Shown here piece after piece: positions 6,379-11,386 of a DNA stretch of 14,653 nt (its first letter is position 1; every line of letters begins with the position of its first letter). A program made the position numbers and the translations under genes. This stretch comes from CS4-C045 sp964347545 (GTDB lineage Bacteria; Planctomycetota; Planctomycetia; Pirellulales; UBA7805), in contig CAYFZZ010000347.1 in the NCBI GenBank assembly GCA_964347545.1, positions 1 through 14,653 on the forward strand, written 5' to 3'. The notes below the pieces were generated by a model. It was given only the letters and a program-made list of their open reading frames with translations, made no database searches and was not told the origin of the DNA.

Positions 6379-7671
6379 ATGAAGATCTTCTTCTCGGTGG
6401 GAGAACCGAGCGGTGATTTGCACGGCGCCAATTTGATCCGGCAGCTGCACCAGCAGCAGCCGGGGGTGCAGGCCGTCGGCTACGGCGGACCGCGGATGGC
6501 CGCTGCCGGTTGCCAGCTGCATGCCGACCTCACCCAGCTGGCCGTGATGTGGTTGCTCCGCGTGCTGGTGAACCTGCACCGTTTCTGGCGCCTGGTCAGC
6601 CGGGCGGACCGCTACTTTCGCCACCAGCGTCCCGACGCGGTCGTGTTGATTGATTATCCCGGCATGAACTGGTGGATTGCTCGGCGAGCAAAGGCCCACG
6701 GGATCCCGGTCTTCTACTACGGCACCCCGCAAATGTGGGCCTGGGCTGGCTGGCGGGTGCGGAAGATGCGCCGCCTGGTCGATCATGTGTTGTGCAAGCT
6801 GCCCTTTGAGGCCCAATGGTACCGGCAGCGGGGCTGTCGAGCGACGTTTGTGGGCCATCCTTATTTTGACGAAATGCAGCAGCGGGTACTGGACACGGCC
6901 TTCCTCCAGCGGCAACGGCAGCGCGGAGGCCCGCTGGTAACGATCCTGCCCGGCTCGCGAACCCAGGAAGTGGTGAAAAACCTGCCCACTTTTTTGAAGG
7001 CCGTCGCCCGCGTGCAAGCGGCCGTCCCCGCGGCCCGCTTTGCCGTGGCCAGCTTCAGCCCCCGCCAGGCCACCTTGGCCCGGACGCTGGTCGACCAGGC
7101 GGGGCTGCCCGTGGAAGTCCATCAGGGTCGGACCGCCGAACTGATCCATTTGGCACACAGCTGCCTGGCCTGCTCGGGGTCCGTCTCCCTGGAACTGCTG
7201 TACCACAAAAAACCGACCGTGATCCACTACCGGGTCACCCCGGCCTTCTTCCTCTTCGTGCGGCTCTGTCGTCGTCTCCTGCAGCTGAAGGTCAAATACA
7301 TCACGCTGGTCAACATGCTGGCCGACGAACCGTTCGCCGCCCGCCCGCATCCGTTCGATCCCCGGTCGGCGGAGGCGGGGCGAGCGGTGTTTCCGGAATT
7401 TCCCACCTGCACCGACAAGTCGGACTGGCTGGCCCATTACCTGATCCAGTGGCTGACGGATCGGGAGGCGTATCGGGGGCGTGTCGAGCGGCTGGGGCAG
7501 ATCAAGGCCGAGGTGGCGCACGGCGGAGCGTCGCGGACGGCGGCCGCTTACATCCTCCAGCAGCTGGCGGGGTGTCGCCGGCCGGTCCCGCGGCCCCACG
7601 CCTGGCCCCCGGCCCGCTGGACCCGCAGCCCGCAGGAACCTGCCATGGCCGACCCCGCGGTGGCCCGCTAG
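6379..7671 (+). CDS. lpxB: LpxB, lipid A disaccharide synthase
   Basis: LpxB (glycosyltransferase family GT19) joins UDP-2,3-diacylglucosamine and 2,3-diacylglucosamine-1-phosphate into the lipid A disaccharide at the inner face of the cytoplasmic membrane. Seen in 430 residues: the N-terminal signature GEPSGDLHGA (8-17), DYPGMN (92-97), YYGTPQMWAW (113-122), VGHPYFD (158-164), LPGSRTQEV (190-198) and the C-terminal donor-binding stretch CSGSVSLELL (265-274) with TVIHYRVTP (280-288). The ATG at 6379 gives the family-typical start MKIFFSVGEPSG; the frame is open upstream to 6094 but that part is not LpxB-like, and no strong ribosome binding site is seen. About 35 Pro/Arg-rich residues extend past the usual end (after 396). 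The M50 protease gene follows after 41 bp, so an operon is likely. Its presence implies lipid A and a real outer membrane. Confidence 0.96.
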   Translation: MKIFFSVGEPSGDLHGANLIRQLHQQQPGVQAVGYGGPRMAAAGCQLHADLTQLAVMWLLRVLVNLHRFWRLVSRADRYFRHQRPDAVVLIDYPGMNWWIARRAKAHGIPVFYYGTPQMWAWAGWRVRKMRRLVDHVLCKLPFEAQWYRQRGCRATFVGHPYFDEMQQRVLDTAFLQRQRQRGGPLVTILPGSRTQEVVKNLPTFLKAVARVQAAVPAARFAVASFSPRQATLARTLVDQAGLPVEVHQGRTAELIHLAHSCLACSGSVSLELLYHKKPTVIHYRVTPAFFLFVRLCRRLLQLKVKYITLVNMLADEPFAARPHPFDPRSAEAGRAVFPEFPTCTDKSDWLAHYLIQWLTDREAYRGRVERLGQIKAEVAHGGASRTAAAYILQQLAGCRRPVPRPHAWPPARWTRSPQEPAMADPAVAR

Positions 7672-7712
7672 AATCGGGAAAACGAGGCGTATCCGGTACT
7701 GCGGCAGGCAAG

Positions 7713-8480
7713 ATGGTGCTGATTGGCGAGCCCCCTCCATCCCAGGGTGATCTTCACTTTCAGATTTGGGGAATCCCGGTCCGCGTGCATCCTTTCTTCT
7801 GGGTGGTCGCCGTCCTCCTGGGGTTGGGCGGCAGCGAAGGCCGCCCCGTCGAGTTGCTGGTGTGGGTCCTCGCCGTGTTTGTCTCCATCCTGGTCCACGA
7901 AATGGGCCATGCCTGGATCGCTCGCTGCTACGGCTGGGAACCCTCGGTGACGTTGTACGGCTTCGGCGGCCTGGCTTCGTACTCCCCCACCCATCACGAC
8001 ACCCGCAGCCGGATTGCGATTTCCGCGGCGGGTCCGGCGGCCGGTTTCCTGTTTATCGCCCTGGTGATGGCCATCGTCCACGCAGCAGGGCATCCGGTAA
8101 GGATTGCGCCGGCGAATTTGCTGCCTTACTGGGTATTTTTCGACTACTTTGGAGGGAGCTTGCCCAACAATCTGGACATCCTCCTGATGGATCTGCTGTA
8201 CATCAACATCTTCTGGGGCCTGGTTAATCTCCTGCCGGTGTACCCCCTGGATGGCGGCCAGATCGCTCGGGAACTTTTCCTGCACTTCAATCCGCAGACC
8301 GGGATCAAACAGTCCTTGTGGCTCTCGGTCTTGACCGGGACCGGGCTGGCGATTTTGGGAGCCGTGACGTTGCAGAGCCTGCTGATGGCCCTCTTTTTCG
8401 GATACATGGCCTACAGCAGTTACGCCATGTTGCAGATGCTCTCCGGTCAGGGCCCCGGCTGGGGTGGCCCCCGATGGTGA
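7713..8480 (+). CDS. M50-family (site-2 protease-like) membrane zinc metalloprotease
   Basis: An intramembrane metalloprotease of 255 residues. Seen: the zinc site HEMGH (His62, Glu63, His66) inside a hydrophobic helix, AGPAAG (106-111), and the third ligand region NLLPVYPLDGG (172-182) with Asp180. About six hydrophobic segments are visible. It has no PDZ or CBS domain, so it is a short SpoIVFB-like member rather than an RseP type. Such proteases cut membrane-bound regulators such as anti-sigma or pro-sigma factors; the substrate here is unknown. The ATG at 7713 is chosen since upstream in-frame sequence overlaps lpxB and is not family-like; GGCAGG lies a few bases upstream. Its stop lies within ATGGTGA, overlapping the next gene by 7 nt. 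Confidence 0.92.
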   Translation: MVLIGEPPPSQGDLHFQIWGIPVRVHPFFWVVAVLLGLGGSEGRPVELLVWVLAVFVSILVHEMGHAWIARCYGWEPSVTLYGFGGLASYSPTHHDTRSRIAISAAGPAAGFLFIALVMAIVHAAGHPVRIAPANLLPYWVFFDYFGGSLPNNLDILLMDLLYINIFWGLVNLLPVYPLDGGQIARELFLHFNPQTGIKQSLWLSVLTGTGLAILGAVTLQSLLMALFFGYMAYSSYAMLQMLSGQGPGWGGPRW

Positions 8481-9277
8481 ACCTCCCCCAGGCGGCACCT
8501 GCGGCCCGACGGACCCGCTTGGTCCTGCTGGGGGCCAGCAACCTGACGCGGGGCATTTCGACCGTGGTCGCCACCGCCCACCAGATTTGCGGCGGGCCTC
8601 TGGAAATTCTCGCCGCGGTGGGCCACGGCCGCTCGTTCGGCATGACCAGCATCGTGCTGGGCTGCCGCTTGCCCGGCATCCTCGACTGCGGCCTGTGGGA
8701 AGCGCTCCACCACGACCGCTCGGCCATCGCCACCCGGGCCCTGGTGACCGACATCGGCAACGACCTCCTCTACGGAGCTACTCCGGCCACGATTGCCGGG
8801 TGGGTGGACCAGTGCCTCACGCGGCTCAGCGATGTGGAAGCTCGGATCGTGATGACCCGGCTGCCGCTGCAGAACCTGGAAACCCTCTCGCGGGGCCGGT
8901 TTTTGCTGTTCCGGACCCTGCTTTTCCCCACCTGCCGGCTGGATCTGGCCACCATCAGCCAGCGAGCCGGTCAGCTGGACGCCCAGCTCCTGGAGCTGGC
9001 CGCCAAACACGGCGTGCAGCTCATCCAGCCGCAGCGCCACTGGTACGGCACCGATCCGATCCACGTCAAACGGAGTCACGGGCCGGTGGTGTGGCAGGCG
9101 GCGCTGGCGCCCTGGCACCCGGGTGGCCCCCTGCCGCCGCCCGTGCGGGGGTCGCTGCGGCGGTGGCTTTTCCTGCGGACGCGGGTACCGCACCAGCGCC
9201 AGGTGTGGGGCTGGTCCCAGCGCCGACGACAACCTTCGGCGGTGCTCCCCAACGGTTCCACGCTCGGTTTTTTCTAA
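8474..9277 (+). CDS. SGNH/GDSL-hydrolase-like protein of unknown substrate
   Basis: 267 residues with the block order of SGNH hydrolases: LGASNLTRG (19-27) as block I with candidate nucleophile Ser22; GHGRSFG (50-56), perhaps supplying the block II Gly; DIGNDLLYG (93-101) as block III with oxyanion Asn96; and GTDPIHVK (192-199) as block V with Asp194 and His197 spaced as the DxxH pair. No signal peptide is seen, so it is probably cytoplasmic. The C-terminus (about 215-260) is rich in Pro, Arg and Trp. The start codon lies inside the M50 protease gene (ATGGTGA, 7-nt overlap), so translation is probably coupled. The SGNH assignment is from motif spacing only. Many SGNH enzymes are esterases or acyl hydrolases; a role in lipid or envelope metabolism would fit lpxB nearby but is inference. 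Confidence 0.68.
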   Translation: MVNLPQAAPAARRTRLVLLGASNLTRGISTVVATAHQICGGPLEILAAVGHGRSFGMTSIVLGCRLPGILDCGLWEALHHDRSAIATRALVTDIGNDLLYGATPATIAGWVDQCLTRLSDVEARIVMTRLPLQNLETLSRGRFLLFRTLLFPTCRLDLATISQRAGQLDAQLLELAAKHGVQLIQPQRHWYGTDPIHVKRSHGPVVWQAALAPWHPGGPLPPPVRGSLRRWLFLRTRVPHQRQVWGWSQRRRQPSAVLPNGSTLGFF

Positions 9278-9315
9278 AATCGAAAAAATTTTTTGAAATT
9301 TTTTTTTCGGAAATT
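9268..9315. other. AT-tract cluster after the SGNH gene, probably bent DNA
   Basis: T6 (9268-9273), A4 (9276-9279), A6T6 (9283-9294), A3T9 (9296-9307) and A3T2 (9311-9315) follow one another at about helical spacing in otherwise GC-rich DNA. CGAAAAAA (9281-9288) can also pair with TTTTTTCG (9302-9309), so it could act as a weak terminator for the lpxB-M50-SGNH unit. Curvature is predicted from tract phasing, not measured. Confidence 0.45.
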
Positions 9316-9346
9316 CCCCTTTACAAATCTGTCACGATTTGTTTTC

Positions 9347-9371
9347 CGCGGGTGGCTGATTGGCCACCGCG
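9347..9371 (+). other. Hairpin in the upstream non-coding region
   Basis: GGTGGC (9351-9356) and GCCACC (9363-9368) pair around a 6-nt loop. With one bulged G at 9350 the stem extends by CGC (9347-9349) against GCG (9369-9371), giving 9 bp. The perfect palindrome at 9378-9389 follows 6 bp later. Confidence 0.4.
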
Positions 9372-9442
9372 TCCGCCGCGGTCGACCGCCGTGGGAAGGG
9401 GTCCGGCGCCTTCTCGATCGCTGCGGCCTGCGGCAAGCGCGG

Positions 9443-9464
9443 AACGGGCACACACCGTTTTTTT
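9443..9464 (+). terminator. Weak intrinsic terminator candidate
   Basis: AACGG (9443-9447) and CCGTT (9455-9459) form a 5-bp stem with a 7-nt loop, followed directly by T residues to 9464 (T7 counting from 9458). It could end read-through from the SGNH gene or an unannotated transcript. The short stem makes it uncertain. Confidence 0.3.
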
Positions 9465-9484
9465 CGCAATTTTTCCCCATTTTT
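9458..9484. other. Phased T tracts
   Basis: T7 (9458-9464), T5 (9470-9474) and T5 (9480-9484) have centres 11 and 10 bp apart, the spacing that adds up to intrinsic DNA curvature. No coding role is seen. Confidence 0.4.
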
Positions 9485-9655
9485 GACCATCCGCCGGTCT
9501 CCCCCTCCCCCTCGCGGGCGCACCCCCACGCGGTGGTCATCTGCCGATTCGGTATCGGCGCGGCGCACCGGTAACTGCGGGCGCTCCGCCGGCACCACCG
9601 CGCCGCTCCTGTTACGTTGTCGCCCGGTCGACGAAAAAAATCGGGGGCCGAAAAA

Positions 9656-9675
9656 CCCTTTTTTCAAAAAAAGGG
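9656..9675. repeat. Inverted repeat CCCTTTTTT / AAAAAAGGG
   Basis: CCCTTTTTT (9656-9664) faces a complementary AAAAAAAGGG (9666-9675) almost without spacer, so it forms a near-perfect palindrome. TTGACG, a good -35 box, begins 2 bp after it. It may be an upstream promoter element, an operator or a bent site. Confidence 0.4.
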
Positions 9676-9775
9676 CTTGACGGACGATTACAGATTTCGA
9701 TGATTAGGCGCCATCGTGGTCTGTCAACTTTTTTATACGGAGTTTTTTGGGTGAACCGCTAAATCGTCGTCGGCC

Positions 9776-9789
9776 CATGACACGTCATG
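9776..9789. promoter_or_regulatory. Operator-like inverted repeat CATGAC-AC-GTCATG
   Basis: Two perfect 6-bp half sites separated by 2 bp, 128 bp before the histone-like start codon. This is the form of a dimeric regulator's binding site. No regulator is known and the symmetry is the only evidence. Confidence 0.35.
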
Positions 9790-9904
9790 AGCGAGGCGGA
9801 TGGTACTCCCCGTTGGAGAGCGGTTCGTTAGTTTATGGTGGGACAAATGGCGGTCGGCGTGCTCGCCGAAGCCGTCGGGATGGATCCCACCGTTCCCTTT
9901 TTAC

Positions 9905-9909
9905 GGAGG
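9905..9909 (+). promoter_or_regulatory. Shine-Dalgarno sequence of the histone-like gene
   Basis: GGAGG ends 7 nt before the GTG at 9917. It is the reason for choosing GTG 9917 rather than the GTG at 9800, whose extra 39 residues look nothing like the repetitive basic protein. Confidence 0.8.
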
Positions 9910-9916
9910 ACGTACT

Positions 9917-10117
9917 GTGGCCAAGAAGAGAAAAGCTGCGAAGAAGAAGGCAACCAAGAAGAAGGCTGCCAAGAGGAAGGCGACCAAGAAGAAGAAGAAG
10001 AAGAAGGCGACCAAGAAAAAAGCCACGAAGAAGAAGGCCGCCAAGAGGAAGAAGAAGGCCACCAAGAAGAAGGCTACTAAGAAGCGGAAGACGGCCAAAC
10101 GCAAGAAGAAGAAGTAG
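9917..10117 (+). CDS. Histone H1-like lysine-rich DNA-binding protein (66 residues)
   Basis: After the start Met the 65 residues are only Lys (39), Ala (14), Thr (7) and Arg (5), arranged as imperfect units such as KKATKKKA and AAKRKKK. There is no folded domain. This is the composition of the C-terminal tail of histone H1 and of chlamydial Hc1/Hc2 nucleoid proteins; the likely role is charge-based binding and compaction of the chromosome. The GTG start has a perfect GGAGG 7 nt upstream, suggesting strong translation. The gene stands alone, with a long structured leader region before it and a strong terminator after it. The coding strand is nearly all purine. Small Lys-rich ribosomal proteins can look similar, but none is built of only four residue types. 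Function is inferred from composition. Confidence 0.85.
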   Translation: MAKKRKAAKKKATKKKAAKRKATKKKKKKKATKKKATKKKAAKRKKKATKKKATKKRKTAKRKKKK

Positions 10118-10158
10118 GCCTGAGGCCAACGCCGCCGGAAGGCGGCAGCGCCTTCGCT
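10117..10158 (+). other. Series of short hairpins after the histone-like gene
   Basis: Between the stop codon and the terminator three short inverted repeats follow each other: GGCC-TGA-GGCC (10117-10127), GCCGCC-GGAA-GGCGGC (10131-10146, a 6-bp stem with a GNRA-type loop) and AGCG-CCTT-CGCT (10147-10158). They may protect the 3' end of the mRNA or bind a protein. Confidence 0.45.
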
Positions 10159-10167
10159 TTGAACCGC

Positions 10168-10207
10168 AGGGCCGCAGCGAACTCTGTTCGCTGTGGCCCT
10201 CTTTTTT
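10168..10207 (+). terminator. Strong intrinsic terminator of the histone-like gene
   Basis: AGGGCCGCAGCGAA (10168-10181) pairs with TTCGCTGTGGCCCT (10187-10200) around a 5-nt loop: 14 pairs including one G-U. C and then T6 (10202-10207) follow. It is oriented for the plus strand and sits 5 bp before the convergent mrp stop codon. On the minus strand no T tract follows the stem, so it should not efficiently terminate mrp. Confidence 0.88.
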
Positions 10208-10212
10208 CCCCT

Positions 10213-11292
10213 CTACAAGACCGACAACGAGGGCAGCGGCGGCTGCTCCTGGTGCCGCTGCGCCAGGTTCCGGGCCAATTCATAGCAAATCGCATTCAAA
10301 GGCTCGGCCGTCTCCGCATGCTCGAAATTCGCCGCCGTCTGCCCCTCGTCGCCGTGCACGCGAATCTGGATGTTGATCGGCACATCCCCCAGAAAAGGTA
10401 TCTCCATCTCCTCGGCGCGGCGCTTCGCTCCCCCGCTGCCGAAAATATCGTACCGCTGATCACAGCCCGGACAGCGGAAATAACTCATGTTCTCCACCAC
10501 ACCCAAAACAGGGATTTTCAACTGGCGGAACATGTGGATCGCCTTCACGGCGTCCAAAAGAGCAACATCCTGGGGAGTGCACACGACCACGGCCCCGGTC
10601 AGGGGCAGGAGCTGCGAGAGCGTGAGGGCCACATCGCCCGTCCCCGGGGGCATGTCGATGATCAAGTAGTCCAGGTGGCCCCACTCGGTGTCGCGCAAAA
10701 AATTGGTGATCGCGCCGTGCAACATCGGACCGCGCCAGATGACCGCCTGATCCGGTGGCACGAGGAAACCAATCGAGATGACCTTCAGCCCGTCTTTTTC
10801 GACCGGCGTGATCCGCTTTTCGTGAACCTCCGGCTGCCCCGTCAGACCTAACAAGTGGGGAATGCTGGGCCCGTAGACGTCGGCATCCATCAAACCCACC
10901 CGGCAGCCGGCGTTTTTCAGCCCCAGGGCCAGAATCGACGCAATCGTGCTCTTCCCCCCCCCCCCCTTCCCCGACGCAACCGCCACCACGCTCTTGGCCG
11001 TCAACCCAATTTGCCCCAGCTTCTGGGGCGGACGGTCGTGTGGCTCCACCACCACCTCAATCCCGCTCAACTCCGGCAGCTCGACAGCCAGCCGGCGGAC
11101 CAGTTGGTCCCGCACCTCGTCCCACAGCGGCGCCGCATACGTGGTCAAACCGATCTTCACCGACAAGCGATCATGCTCCAGGGTGATGGGGCCCACCTGG
11201 TGCATCTCCTCCAGGCTGCGACCCGATTCGGGATCTTTCTCGACGGCGACCACCCGCCTGGCCTTCTCGATCAAAAGTTGACTATCGTCCAT
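10213..11292 (-). CDS. mrp: Mrp/NBP35 (ApbC)-family P-loop ATPase, iron-sulfur cluster carrier
   Basis: Mrp proteins bind a labile [4Fe-4S] cluster at a dimer interface and pass it to target enzymes; the family includes ApbC and mitochondrial Ind1/NUBPL. Seen in 359 residues: an N-terminal DUF59/MIP18-like domain (about 1-85) with DPESG (20-24); a deviant Walker A SGKGGGGKS (107-115, Lys109 and Lys114); DADVYGPSIP (136-145); IIDMPPGTGD (211-220); and the cluster-binding CPGC (Cys274, Cys277). The usual Walker A reads GKGGVGKS; the Val-to-Gly change sits in a 13-G run (complement of 10954-10966). In the DUF59 domain TTYAAPL (50-56) has Ala where many relatives have Cys before Pro. The ATG at 11292 is used, with a GTG just before it also possible; in-frame sequence upstream overlaps nuoN and is not Mrp-like. 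nuoN ends 94 nt upstream on the same strand. Confidence 0.93.
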   Translation of the reverse strand: MDDSQLLIEKARRVVAVEKDPESGRSLEEMHQVGPITLEHDRLSVKIGLTTYAAPLWDEVRDQLVRRLAVELPELSGIEVVVEPHDRPPQKLGQIGLTAKSVVAVASGKGGGGKSTIASILALGLKNAGCRVGLMDADVYGPSIPHLLGLTGQPEVHEKRITPVEKDGLKVISIGFLVPPDQAVIWRGPMLHGAITNFLRDTEWGHLDYLIIDMPPGTGDVALTLSQLLPLTGAVVVCTPQDVALLDAVKAIHMFRQLKIPVLGVVENMSYFRCPGCDQRYDIFGSGGAKRRAEEMEIPFLGDVPINIQIRVHGDEGQTAANFEHAETAEPLNAICYELARNLAQRHQEQPPLPSLSVL

Positions 11293-11386
11293 CACCGTGG
11301 CTCGCTTTCCCCAATCCAGGTTGTGTTGGCTTTGCCCGACCGCTCCCTGTCCAGCCTCGCATACGCCCCCCAGGACAACAAGCCCC

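Larger units (their letters stand above)
9278..9916. other. Large non-coding region upstream of the histone-like gene
   Basis: A stretch of 639 bp without a believable gene: open frames start with TTG and read as low-complexity sequence. It combines AT tracts (9268-9315 and 9458-9484), a GC-rich block with hairpins (9347-9371) and a 12-bp perfect palindrome (GCGGTCGACCGC, 9378-9389), a 9-bp inverted repeat (9656-9675), a -35-like TTGACG at 9677-9682 without a convincing -10, an operator-like repeat (9776-9789), and GGGAT-GG-ATCCC (9877-9888). It probably holds the promoter and leader of the histone-like gene and possibly a small RNA. Confidence 0.5.

Noticed and set aside
6343..7740. Minus-strand open frame of 465 codons opposite lpxB
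   Set aside because: It is a GC-rich antisense shadow; lpxB on the plus strand has all family motifs.
9332..9667. Minus-strand frame of 111 codons and a plus-strand frame of 106 codons in the region before the histone-like gene
   Set aside because: Both start with TTG, lack ribosome binding sites, and read through AT tracts and hairpins as low-complexity sequence.
9800..9916. N-terminal extension of the histone-like protein from an upstream GTG
   Set aside because: The extra 39 residues are unlike the repetitive basic protein, and the perfect GGAGG sits directly before GTG 9917.
9278..9916. Replication origin suggested by AT-rich tracts
   Set aside because: No DnaA box (TTATCCACA-like) was seen and dnaA or dnaN are not nearby.
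9921..10110. Simple-sequence repeat (AAGAAG-type purine tract) as a microsatellite
   Set aside because: It is the codon pattern of the Lys/Ala/Thr/Arg-rich coding sequence, with a clear start, ribosome binding site, stop and terminator.
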